A stretch of DNA of 64,000 bases. Origin: Ferruginibacter sp050611725 (GTDB lineage: Bacteria > Bacteroidota > Bacteroidia > Chitinophagales > Chitinophagaceae). The notes under the pieces are model-generated. The model saw only the letters and a program-made list of their open reading frames with translations, had not been told where the DNA came from and did not search any database. Positions 28,230 through 35,892 of the stretch are shown in pieces (positions within the stretch are counted from its first letter, which is position 1; each line of letters begins with the position of its first letter). The stretch lies in assembly GCF_050611725.1 (NCBI RefSeq), contig NZ_JBODJB010000001.1, positions 124,001-188,000 of the forward strand, read 5' to 3'. The translations under genes and the position numbers were made by a program.

Positions 28230-29552
28230 TTATCCTATAACTTTTCTTCCGATACTTACATAATAAAAACCTAAGTCCTGCATTTGCTGCAGATCAAATA
28301 AGTTTCTACCATCAAACACTACTTTATTTTTTAAAAGACCTGTTATTTTTTCAAAATCCGGTGTTCTGAATTCACTCCATTCAGTAGCAATCACCAATGC
28401 ATCCGCATCTTGCAAAGCATCATATTGATTATTTGCAAAATAGATCTTATCTCCCAACAACTGTTTTACATTTGGCATTCCTTCAGGATCAAAAGCAGAT
28501 ACTGCTGCTCCTTCGGCCAACAATGCATCAATGATGTATAATGCAGGTGCTTCTCTGATATCATCTGTATTTGGTTTGAATGCAAGACCCCACAATGCAA
28601 TTTTTTTTCCTTTCAAATTGCCGTTAAAATATTTTTTTATGCTTGGCAACAAATGTAATTTTTGTTTGCTGTTCACATCCATCACCGCTTCCAATATTTT
28701 AAAGTCGTAGTTCACTTCTTTAGACGATTTAGCTAAGGCTTGAACGTCTTTGGGGAAGCAACTTCCGCCATATCCGATACCGGGGAACAAAAATCTTTTC
28801 CCAATTCTTTCATCACTACCAATTCCTTTACGAACCAAGTCAACATCTGCTCCCAACAACTCACATAGCTGAGCTATTTCATTCATAAATGTGATCTTAG
28901 TTGCTAAGAATGAATTGGCTGCATACTTTGTAAGCTCTGCACTTTTTTCATCCATAAAAATGATCGGGTTGCCCTGGCGAACAAACGGTGCATATAGATC
29001 GTTCAATATTTTCTTCGCCTTTTCGCTGCTCGTACCGATCACCACTCTATCAGGTTTCATGAAATCATCTACAGCTACACCTTCTCTTAAAAACTCAGGA
29101 TTACTTACTACCGCAAATGAATTTTCATTGGCACCACTTTTAATTAATGCCGCATGTACTTTATCTGATGTACCAACCGGTACAGTACTTTTATCAATGA
29201 TCACTTTATAGTCTGTCGGTTCAATTATTTTACCAAGGTCTGCAGCTACACCAAGGATGTATTTTAAGTCAGCACTTCCATCTTCTCCCGGAGGAGTAGG
29301 TAAGGCAAGAAAAATGATTTGTGCATCTTTAATCCCATCTGCTAGAGATGTTGTAAAATTTAGTCTGCCTTCTTTTTGATTGCGCAAAAAGATCTTTTCC
29401 AATCCGGGCTCATAAATTGTAATAGTTCCACTACTCAACTTATCTACTTTACTTTTATCAATATCTACACAGGTTACTTTATTGCCTGTTTCGGCAAAAC
29501 ATGTACCTGTAACCAATCCTACATACCCTGTTCCAACTACTGCTATTTTCAT
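28230..29552 (-). CDS. ugd: UDP-glucose 6-dehydrogenase
   Basis: 440 residues. It oxidises UDP-glucose to UDP-glucuronate with 2 NAD+. NAD motif GTGYVGLVTGTCFAE at residue 7, LPTPPGEDGSADL near 85, STVPVGTSDKV, and the active-site Cys in GIGYGGSCFPKDVQAL near 260. LWGLAFKPNTDDIREAP is the C-terminal family signature. Its product feeds the UDP-xylose synthase next door. The 25-nt gap to the upstream four-helix-bundle gene is entirely heptamer repeat. Confidence 0.97.
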   Translation of the reverse strand: MKIAVVGTGYVGLVTGTCFAETGNKVTCVDIDKSKVDKLSSGTITIYEPGLEKIFLRNQKEGRLNFTTSLADGIKDAQIIFLALPTPPGEDGSADLKYILGVAADLGKIIEPTDYKVIIDKSTVPVGTSDKVHAALIKSGANENSFAVVSNPEFLREGVAVDDFMKPDRVVIGTSSEKAKKILNDLYAPFVRQGNPIIFMDEKSAELTKYAANSFLATKITFMNEIAQLCELLGADVDLVRKGIGSDERIGKRFLFPGIGYGGSCFPKDVQALAKSSKEVNYDFKILEAVMDVNSKQKLHLLPSIKKYFNGNLKGKKIALWGLAFKPNTDDIREAPALYIIDALLAEGAAVSAFDPEGMPNVKQLLGDKIYFANNQYDALQDADALVIATEWSEFRTPDFEKITGLLKNKVVFDGRNLFDLQQMQDLGFYYVSIGRKVIG

Positions 29553-29553
29553 T

Positions 29554-29588
29554 TTGTTATTTGTTAATTGTTATTTGTTATTTGTTGT
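29554..29588. repeat. Heptamer array TTGTTAT, downstream flank of four-helix-bundle gene 1
   Basis: Five phased heptamers: TTGTTAT, TTGTTAA, TTGTTAT, TTGTTAT, TTGTTGT. It covers the whole gap between ugd and the four-helix-bundle gene and runs into the latter, supplying its last codons (ANNK and stop). The other flank (29968-29995) carries a related heptamer in inverted orientation. Confidence 0.8.
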
Positions 29589-29961
29589 TGGCATCTTTTG
29601 CTTTTTTAAGATACCCAATATAGCCGTTCAATATTGTTATACATTTTATTATCTGTTCCTTTCTTACAACAAATTCTTCATTAATTAAATAATTTTCTTC
29701 TACTGCAATTATTAAGTGATCGATAATCTCATATAAAGAACCTCTACTTATTCTACAAAATTGTATATTTTCCTGATAATTAAATCTACCATATCCCTCC
29801 GCTATGTTATTCGTTACCGAGCGCAAACATCTTATTAACTGATCTTTTAACCGATACTCTTCGCTTTTTGGTAATCCTGATAAAAATACTTTTAAACTTT
29901 CTCTTAATACAACCGCCTCTTTCCAACAATTTAATTCTTCAAACGATTTTAAGTTCTCCAT
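29578..29961 (-). CDS. Four-helix-bundle protein, 23S rRNA intervening-sequence (S23) family, copy 1
   Basis: 127 residues from the ATG at 29961 (a TTG 12 nt upstream lies in the repeat and is rejected). Family features: FEELNCWKEAVVLRESL at the start, YRLKDQLIRCLRSVTNNIAEGYGR in helix 2, and FCRISRGSLYEIIDHL in helix 3. The NIAEG core is diagnostic of the S23 / TIGR02436-type family, which is related to the Avd accessory protein of diversity-generating retroelements and forms pentameric basic bundles. The molecular function of stand-alone copies is unknown. It lies inside the polysaccharide operon between an aminotransferase and ugd, with heptamer arrays filling both gaps. Confidence 0.9.
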   Translation of the reverse strand: MENLKSFEELNCWKEAVVLRESLKVFLSGLPKSEEYRLKDQLIRCLRSVTNNIAEGYGRFNYQENIQFCRISRGSLYEIIDHLIIAVEENYLINEEFVVRKEQIIKCITILNGYIGYLKKAKDANNK

Positions 29962-29967
29962 ACTAAT

Positions 29968-29995
29968 AACCAATCACTATTAACCAATTATCTAT
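29968..29995. repeat. Heptamer array AACCAAT, upstream flank of four-helix-bundle gene 1
   Basis: On the plus strand AACCAAT, CACTATT, AACCAAT, TATCTAT in 7-nt phase; on the minus strand this reads ATTGGTT AATAGTG ATTGGTT. It is in inverted orientation relative to the TTGTTAT array at the other end of the gene and overlaps the aminotransferase stop codon (29988-29990). Confidence 0.65.
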
Positions 29996-31118
29996 TCGCA
30001 AACCCCAAGACATTTTTTACTATATAGCTCTGCTGCTCTTCATCCAGCTCTGTATGAATCGGTAAAGAGATCACTCTTTCCGTTAACCAATCGGTGACAG
30101 GAAGATCATAACTGCTGCCACCAAAGGATTCAAACATTTTTTGTTTGTGGCAAGGTACCGGATAATAGATCATCGACGGTATTTTTTGTTCAGCTAAAAA
30201 TGCACTTAATGCATCTCTATCTACCCCATTTAATACCAAAGTATATTGATGGAAAACATGATCATTATATGCTGCTCTGAAGGGTGTTGTTATTTTCGTA
30301 TGATTGGCAAAAGCTTTATCATAAAAATCAGCAGCTTTTCTTCTTGCTAAAATATACTCATCGAGGTGTTGCAACTTAATGTCGAGTATTGCTGCTTGTA
30401 CAGCATCCAATCTGGAATTACAACCAACAATATCATGATAATATCTTGCTCCTTGTCCGTGTGCTGCGATCTTTTTTAATTTTTCTGACAGCATATCATC
30501 ATTGGTAAACATTGCACCTCCATCTCCATACGCCCCCAAATTTTTCGACGGGTAAAATGATGTAGTTCCGATATGTGCAATGCCGCCGGTTTTTTTAACC
30601 GATCCATCACTGAATGTATAATTGCAACCGATGGCTTGAGCATTATCTTCAATTACATGTAGATTATGTTTTGCAGCAATGGCCATTATCTTCTCCATAT
30701 CTGCAGCATGGCCGTATAAATGTACAGGTACAATTGCTTTAGTTTTTGGTGTGATTGCTTTTTCTATTGCTTCCGGATCGATACAAAAGGTTTGTTTATC
30801 TACCTCAACAAAAACTGGCTTTAATTTTAGTATTGCTGCTGCTTCAACTGTAGCTATATATGTAAATGAAGGTGTAATAACCTCGTCTCCCGGTTGAAGA
30901 TCTAAAGCCATCATGGCTATCTGTAAAGCATCTGTGCCGTTGGCACAGGGAATTGCATGTTTAACGCCATTATAATCAGCTAAATGGGTGGCGAAATCGG
31001 CTACTACTTTTCCGCCTATAAACTGAGAACTTTCCAATACAGCAATTACCGCAGCATCTACCTCTGTCTTGATCTTATTGTACTGGGTTTTGGTATCTAC
31101 CATTTGTAATGGCCTCAT
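29988..31118 (-). CDS. DegT/DnrJ/EryC1-family sugar aminotransferase (WbpE-like)
   Basis: 376 residues from the ATG at 31118 (MRPLQMVD...); the longer frame starts with a TTG inside a -7 box and is rejected. PLP-dependent: the Schiff-base Lys is in TSFYPSKNLGAYGDGG, with HLYGHAADM and VIEDNAQAIG before it. NGTDALQIAMMAL and PSFTYIATVEA are family signatures. Such enzymes aminate a 3- or 4-keto nucleotide sugar. The exact substrate is unclear; UDP-3-keto-GlcNAcA would need an oxidase not in the window. It is the promoter-proximal gene of the polysaccharide operon. Confidence 0.9.
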   Translation of the reverse strand: MRPLQMVDTKTQYNKIKTEVDAAVIAVLESSQFIGGKVVADFATHLADYNGVKHAIPCANGTDALQIAMMALDLQPGDEVITPSFTYIATVEAAAILKLKPVFVEVDKQTFCIDPEAIEKAITPKTKAIVPVHLYGHAADMEKIMAIAAKHNLHVIEDNAQAIGCNYTFSDGSVKKTGGIAHIGTTSFYPSKNLGAYGDGGAMFTNDDMLSEKLKKIAAHGQGARYYHDIVGCNSRLDAVQAAILDIKLQHLDEYILARRKAADFYDKAFANHTKITTPFRAAYNDHVFHQYTLVLNGVDRDALSAFLAEQKIPSMIYYPVPCHKQKMFESFGGSSYDLPVTDWLTERVISLPIHTELDEEQQSYIVKNVLGFANR

Positions 31119-31142
31119 GCGTTTCAGTTTTTTATGGAGCGG

Positions 31143-31150
31143 CAAAGATA
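31143..31150 (-). promoter_or_regulatory. -7 box TATCTTTG, likely promoter of the polysaccharide operon
   Basis: On the minus strand TATCTTTG lies 24 nt before the aminotransferase ATG at 31118. Genes then follow with short gaps down to 22420, so this box may drive the whole block. The divergent kdtA box is 60 bp away. Confidence 0.6.
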
Positions 31151-31209
31151 ATACTTGCTTTGCTATTTATAAAGGATGATTTATAGCTTGATATACAGGG
31201 CAATAGCCG

Positions 31210-31217
31210 TATTTTTG
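31210..31217 (+). promoter_or_regulatory. -7 box TATTTTTG for kdtA
   Basis: TATTTTTG fits TAnnTTTG. Transcription would start near 31224, about 10 nt before the TTG start codon at 31234. Confidence 0.5.
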
Positions 31218-31233
31218 ACCAAATTTTACGCAG

Positions 31234-32481
31234 TTGAGTTTCTTCATATATAAGCTGGCCATATATTTATACGTTTCAGGTATAAAAATTGCGTCGCTTT
31301 GGAATGCCAAAGCCCGACTATGGGTCAATGGTAGAAGAACTTTCCCTACCATTAATAAAAATACTGCTAACAAGGATAAAACAATATGGATGCACTGCTC
31401 AAGTTTGGGTGAGTTTGAGCAAGGAAGACCGCTATTAGAACAACTGAAAAAAGAGCAGCCCGATGCTGAGATCGTTTTAACTTTCTTTTCGCCGAGTGGG
31501 TATGAAGTTTGTAAAAACTATGCAGGTGCCGATTATGTTTTTTATTTGCCGATAGATTCTGCAACCAATGCTAAAAAATTTATTGATACAATTGAACCCA
31601 CATTGGTACTTTGGATAAAATATGAGTATTGGTATTTTTATCTTACCGAGTTAAAAAAAAGAAATATTCCAACTCTTTTGATCTCTGCTATTTTTCTTCC
31701 TTATCAACCTTTCTTTAAATGGTATGGTGGCATTTGGAAAAAAATGCTTGGCTGTTTTAGTCATTTATTTGTACAAACCCCTGCTTCGAAAGATGCTCTG
31801 AATAAAATTAGCTTTGTTGGAAACATTACAGTAAGCGGCGATACAAGGTTTGATAGAGTAATTACGATTGCCAATAATTTTGAACCTATAGAATTGATTG
31901 AAAAATTTTGCGGCGATAACAGGGTCATTGTTGCAGGAAGTACATGGGAAGAAGATGAAGCGGAACTGATTCATTTTGTAAGAGCCAATCCTAATATTAA
32001 ATTTATTGTTGCACCGCATTCGATTGATGCTGAAAATCTGAAGGATGTAAAAAAAGAATTCAAAGGGTCTATTTATTTCTCAGAATTAACAGAAGCAAAT
32101 CTTCACTCAACCAATATTGTTATTATTGATAATGTTGGAATGCTCTCCAGACTTTATAAATATGCAACCATCACTTATGTTGGCGGGGCATTTACTGATA
32201 ATGGCGTACACAATGTTTTAGAAGCGGCAGTATATGGCAAGCCGGTTATTTACGGACCTGAATATGAAAAATATGCGGAAGCAACAGAGCTTGTTTATAG
32301 TGGTGGTGGTATTTCTATCAACAATGCACTGGAATTTGAAACTGTTTTAAAAAGATTGCTGGAGAATGACGAAGAATTAAGCCGAGTAAGCAATATTGCA
32401 AAAAACTATGTTTATGTAAGAGCGGGAGCCAGCCAGAAGATCGTTGATCATATTTACGAGAATCGTCTCTTAACCAATTGA
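31234..32481 (+). CDS. kdtA: 3-deoxy-D-manno-octulosonic acid (Kdo) transferase
   Basis: 415 residues with a TTG start, supported by the promoter position and by the family-like N-terminus YKLAIYLYVSGIKIASL, a membrane-anchoring helix. HCSSLGEFEQGRPLLEQL contains the catalytic Glu region of GT30 enzymes. VAGSTWEEDEAEL and the C-terminal VGGAFTDNGVHNVLEAAVYGKPVIYGP are the donor-binding signatures. KdtA moves Kdo from CMP-Kdo to lipid A on the inner membrane. Its last 28 bp overlap the convergent hypothetical gene. Confidence 0.95.
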   Translation: MSFFIYKLAIYLYVSGIKIASLWNAKARLWVNGRRTFPTINKNTANKDKTIWMHCSSLGEFEQGRPLLEQLKKEQPDAEIVLTFFSPSGYEVCKNYAGADYVFYLPIDSATNAKKFIDTIEPTLVLWIKYEYWYFYLTELKKRNIPTLLISAIFLPYQPFFKWYGGIWKKMLGCFSHLFVQTPASKDALNKISFVGNITVSGDTRFDRVITIANNFEPIELIEKFCGDNRVIVAGSTWEEDEAELIHFVRANPNIKFIVAPHSIDAENLKDVKKEFKGSIYFSELTEANLHSTNIVIIDNVGMLSRLYKYATITYVGGAFTDNGVHNVLEAAVYGKPVIYGPEYEKYAEATELVYSGGGISINNALEFETVLKRLLENDEELSRVSNIAKNYVYVRAGASQKIVDHIYENRLLTN

Positions 32482-33173
32482 TCAAATTGCTTCACCGTTT
32501 CCTGACTGTCGATCCAACCTAGCTTTGTTTTCAATTCTCTTCTGATCCAGTATTCAGCCTCGGGCCAGATAGAAAAACTATTGATCGTTTTTATACTTCT
32601 TTCGTACATGGCCTCATCTCCCCTGAACAATTCGTTGATGTATAAAAAGCGGTCGTTGATGCCAATTGCTTTTTTAAGATCTTTTACCGGAGCATCGGTC
32701 AATGTTTCACTCAATTCTGTTTTTGTTTCTTTCAACACATCATTTACCGAAACAGATTCTTTGGCAACTGCCTGATTGATCTCTTTTTCAACAGGTTTGG
32801 TAATGGATTGATGTTGTCTTAATGTAGGAGCTTCTTCATCTATCGACTCAAATAAAAGTTGCGGTTTACTCTGTACGCTCATTCTTTGAATGGATGCTGC
32901 ATTGCGTTTTATTTCCTCCAACTCTGCTTCTACTTCTTCTTCATTGATTTGTAGCACTTCGACAGTTCTTTCTTCTTCAATTGCTGTAGTAGGTTTTGTT
33001 TCAACAGGAGCTGTTACTGGCATAGATATAGCAACAGAAGTACTTTGTGCCGTACCCTGTAAGTGCTGTAATTCATGTTGCATCATTTGCACCGTAAGTA
33101 GTAACAGTTCAGGCGAAGCTCCGTCTTTAAATTGTTGCTGCAGTTTTTGCAAAAGTGTTTCCACTCTATCCAT
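32454..33173 (-). CDS. Conserved Bacteroidota hypothetical protein
   Basis: 239 residues. An N-terminal helix (VETLLQKLQQQFKDG, ELLLLTVQMMQHELQHL) is followed by a long low-complexity acidic/Thr-Val linker (about 45-165) and a conserved C-terminal helical domain (DLKKAIGINDRFLYINELFRG, then YWIRRELKTKLGW). No signal peptide, so presumably cytosolic. I know the C-terminal motif from many Bacteroidota genomes but not a function. It overlaps kdtA by 28 bp tail to tail. Confidence 0.75.
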   Translation of the reverse strand: MDRVETLLQKLQQQFKDGASPELLLLTVQMMQHELQHLQGTAQSTSVAISMPVTAPVETKPTTAIEEERTVEVLQINEEEVEAELEEIKRNAASIQRMSVQSKPQLLFESIDEEAPTLRQHQSITKPVEKEINQAVAKESVSVNDVLKETKTELSETLTDAPVKDLKKAIGINDRFLYINELFRGDEAMYERSIKTINSFSIWPEAEYWIRRELKTKLGWIDSQETVKQFDQLVKRRFS

Positions 33174-33206
33174 AAAACAATGTTAATAGTTTGTCTTAAA
33201 ATTTAG

Positions 33207-33237
33207 TTTGGTGAATCCACCAAAACCATAATCTTTG
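33207..33237 (+). promoter_or_regulatory. Candidate tdk promoter with hairpin
   Basis: TTTG at 33207-33210 and TAATCTTTG at 33229-33237 are separated by 18 nt, close to the -33/-7 arrangement of Bacteroidota, although the -7 box has one extra base. A perfect 7-bp inverted repeat, TTTGGTG (33207-33213) with CACCAAA (33218-33224), lies inside the promoter and could be an operator. Confidence 0.45.
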
Positions 33238-33283
33238 CAATTGTGGCTTAAAGTTACAAACTCAATTCAAAAAAATTACATAA

Positions 33284-33850
33284 ATGTTTATAGAACCAAA
33301 TTTAAAAGGAGAAAGACGTGGGTGGATAGAAGTGATATGCGGCAGTATGTTTAGCGGTAAAACAGAAGAATTGATCAGAAGATTGAAAAGAGTGAAGATA
33401 GCTAACCTTAAAGTTGAGATATACAAACCTGCAATTGATGTACGATATGATGAGGTAAAAATTGTTAGCCATGATTCGAATGCAATTCACAGTACACCTG
33501 TAAAGAACTCTCGTGAAATATTAGAAGTGGCTACGGATGTAGATGTGGTTGGTATTGACGAAGCTCAGTTCTTTGATGCTGAAATAGCGAATGTTTGTGA
33601 ACAATTGGCATCAAAAGGTATCAGGGTTATTGTTGCAGGATTGGATATGGATTACCTCGGTAACCCTTTCGGACAAATGCCTAACCTATTAGCCAAAGCA
33701 GACTATATTACTAAACTCCACGCCATTTGTGTCAAATGTGGCAACATAGCCAATATCAGTTACCGCAAAACTGCTCAGGAGGGCCAGGTTTTATTGGGTG
33801 AAAAAGATATTTATGAGCCGAGATGCAGGCATTGTGCACAAGAAGGATAA
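33284..33850 (+). CDS. tdk: Thymidine kinase (class II)
   Basis: 188 residues. It phosphorylates thymidine to dTMP for salvage. P-loop GSMFSGKTEELIRR near residue 22, VDVVGIDEAQFFD (Walker B) near 90, and the zinc-binding cysteines CVKCGN and CRHC in the C-terminal lasso domain. AGLDMDYLGNPFGQMP is the family signature. Complete and normal in length. A period-9 inverted repeat starts right after the stop. Confidence 0.96.
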   Translation: MFIEPNLKGERRGWIEVICGSMFSGKTEELIRRLKRVKIANLKVEIYKPAIDVRYDEVKIVSHDSNAIHSTPVKNSREILEVATDVDVVGIDEAQFFDAEIANVCEQLASKGIRVIVAGLDMDYLGNPFGQMPNLLAKADYITKLHAICVKCGNIANISYRKTAQEGQVLLGEKDIYEPRCRHCAQEG

Positions 33851-33852
33851 CG

Positions 33853-33962
33853 GAACACGGATGGCACAGTTTAAACTGATTGACACAGATTTTTGTTACG
33901 CCACTTTTCCAACAAAATAATTTTATCAGTTAATATCCATCCAATCCGTGTCATCCGTGTTC
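33853..33962. repeat. Word-repeat hairpin, AATCCGTGT type
   Basis: GAACACGGATG (33853-33863) pairs perfectly with CATCCGTGTTC (33952-33962). The right arm contains phased nonamers AATCCGTGT (33943-33951) and CATCCGTGT (33952-33960); the left arm has degenerate copies. It fills the 118-bp gap between the convergent tdk and beta-CASP genes. Words match those in the 45.8 kb array. Confidence 0.75.
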
Positions 33963-33968
33963 TATCAA

Positions 33969-35372
33969 TCATGTCAACCCAACCTCAAAATGCATTTCAG
34001 GAATAGTAATATCGTGAAATCCTTTTTTAGCCAATCGTTTTTTAAATTCCTGTTGTACATCATACTCTCCATGAACTATAAATAATTTAGCAACCTGCTG
34101 CGGATTCTGGCAAGCAAGGAATTGACAAAGATCATCATAATCGCCATGTGCACTCATGCTTCTGATAGACCCTATCTCCGCATTTACTTCATGTGCCACA
34201 CCATAAATACCAACTTCTTTATTACCTGCCATCAATCTACCGCCTAATGAGCGTGGTTCACAATAGCCTGTAAACAAAATTGTATTTCGACTGTTTTCAA
34301 TATTATTACTGATATGGTGTTTTACCCTGCCTGCATCTGCCATACCGCTTGCTGAAATAACTACAAAAGGCCCATCTTTAAAATTCAGCGCTTTCGATTC
34401 GTCAACTGTTTTGATATATTTTAATCCCTTAAATCCGAAAGGATCATTATCACTTTGTAAAACCCTTTGAATGGTTTTATTGAAATATTTTGGATAATGC
34501 TTTACAATTTCTGTAGCCTTAACACTAAGCGGACTATCAACAAAATATTCTAGTGCCGGCAAACGCCCCTCCATTTCTAATTGGTTCATCGCATATAATA
34601 TCTCCTGCGTACGACCAACGCTGAATGCAGCCATGATCAACTTCCCTTTTTTCTGCACACAGGCTTTTTCTATCCAATGCAAAACCTGATCGGGAGTAGT
34701 TACAGATACATCATGCAAACTATTACCGTATGTAGATTCGATGATGATATAATCTGCTTGTGAAAATTCTTTCGGCGATTTCAATATAACATCGCGGTAT
34801 CTTCCTACATCTCCACTGAATGTTAAACGCTTTGTTTTCCCATTCTCTGTTACCTTTAAATGTACCGCAGCACTACCAATGATATGGCCTGCATCGGTAT
34901 ACATCACCTCAATATTATCATCGATCTTAAACCAGATATCGTATTCTACTTCTACAAAAGCATCCATAGCATTTAGAGCATCTTCAGTATTATACAAGGG
35001 CTCTATATATGGTTTCCCTTCTTGTGCTCTTTTTTTGTTTTCAAATTTAGCATCGCTTTCCTGTATGCCTGCAGAATCTTCAAGCAAAGCCGCTGTCAAC
35101 TCCTTGGTTGCCGGCGTACAAAATATTTTTCCATCAAAACCATCTTTAATCAATTTAGGAATAAGGCCACTATGGTCGATATGAGCATGAGACAAAATAA
35201 GATGTGTTACTTCTCTTGGTTCAAAGCCCCATTCTCTGTTCAGTGGATCCGTATCTTTTCCCATGCCTTGAAACATACCACAGTCGAGCAGGTATTTATT
35301 ACCGTTAGTTAATGAAAGTAAATGTTTTGAGCCCGTTACCGTTCTTGCAGCTCCATGGAAAGCAATTTTCAT
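33969..35372 (-). CDS. Beta-CASP metallo-beta-lactamase-fold hydrolase (putative RNA nuclease)
   Basis: 467 residues. The metallo-beta-lactamase core has LSHAHIDHSG (zinc ligands, about 57-66), TDAGHIIGSA and FSGDVGRY. The beta-CASP insert (AAFSVGRTQEILYAM, VDSPLSVKATEI) and C-terminal SAHGDYDDL and FIVHGEYDVQQEF mark the RNA-specificity domain, as in YSH1/CPSF73-like exonucleases. The natural RNA substrate in Bacteroidota is not known. Followed on the minus strand from the DUF4442 gene by 19 nt, so the two may be cotranscribed. Confidence 0.9.
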   Translation of the reverse strand: MKIAFHGAARTVTGSKHLLSLTNGNKYLLDCGMFQGMGKDTDPLNREWGFEPREVTHLILSHAHIDHSGLIPKLIKDGFDGKIFCTPATKELTAALLEDSAGIQESDAKFENKKRAQEGKPYIEPLYNTEDALNAMDAFVEVEYDIWFKIDDNIEVMYTDAGHIIGSAAVHLKVTENGKTKRLTFSGDVGRYRDVILKSPKEFSQADYIIIESTYGNSLHDVSVTTPDQVLHWIEKACVQKKGKLIMAAFSVGRTQEILYAMNQLEMEGRLPALEYFVDSPLSVKATEIVKHYPKYFNKTIQRVLQSDNDPFGFKGLKYIKTVDESKALNFKDGPFVVISASGMADAGRVKHHISNNIENSRNTILFTGYCEPRSLGGRLMAGNKEVGIYGVAHEVNAEIGSIRSMSAHGDYDDLCQFLACQNPQQVAKLFIVHGEYDVQQEFKKRLAKKGFHDITIPEMHFEVGLT

Positions 35373-35391
35373 CGTTGATTATTTAATAAGA

Positions 35392-35880
35392 TTAATTTTT
35401 CTTTGATTTGAATGACCATGTAATATAGAACTCTGCCACAACATCGCCATCTTTATTCTTTCCTGTTGACTTTACTTTAACAATCTTCCCTTCTCCTGTT
35501 TGTATGGCTTCGTTAACCGTATCGGTGATCAGTTTCCCATCTTCACAGATAAATGCTGTAGGGCCGGTGGCTTTTTTGAAATAGTTTGCCTCCATACTTA
35601 CAACTAACATTGAAACAGCAGGGTTTCTTTTATAGGTATTCATCATGGCCAACAAACCTGTGCTTAATTCAGCTGCCATTGCCAAACAGGCAAAATAAGT
35701 ACTCTTGAAAGGGTTTTGCGAAAACCATTTATACGGAACCGTTACTATTGCTTTTTCTTCTGAAATACCTAATACCCTTACTCCGCTGAAAAAAGCGGAA
35801 GGAAGTTTTGAAAAAAGAAACATCCTGAATTTAACAGGATGCTTCACAAGCTCTAAAAAATATTGTTTCCCATCTGTCAT
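35392..35880 (-). CDS. DUF4442 hotdog-fold protein (thioesterase-like)
   Basis: 162 residues. The pattern VTVPYKWFSQNPFKSTYFACLAMAAELSTGLLA is characteristic of DUF4442, a hotdog-fold family close to PaaI-type acyl-CoA thioesterases. MLVVSMEANYFKKATG forms the central strand. No classical catalytic Asp/Glu could be confirmed by eye, so thioesterase activity is inference. It lies 12 nt downstream of the papain-like protease gene on the same strand. Confidence 0.8.
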   Translation of the reverse strand: MTDGKQYFLELVKHPVKFRMFLFSKLPSAFFSGVRVLGISEEKAIVTVPYKWFSQNPFKSTYFACLAMAAELSTGLLAMMNTYKRNPAVSMLVVSMEANYFKKATGPTAFICEDGKLITDTVNEAIQTGEGKIVKVKSTGKNKDGDVVAEFYITWSFKSKKN

Positions 35881-35892
35881 AATAAATTATTC

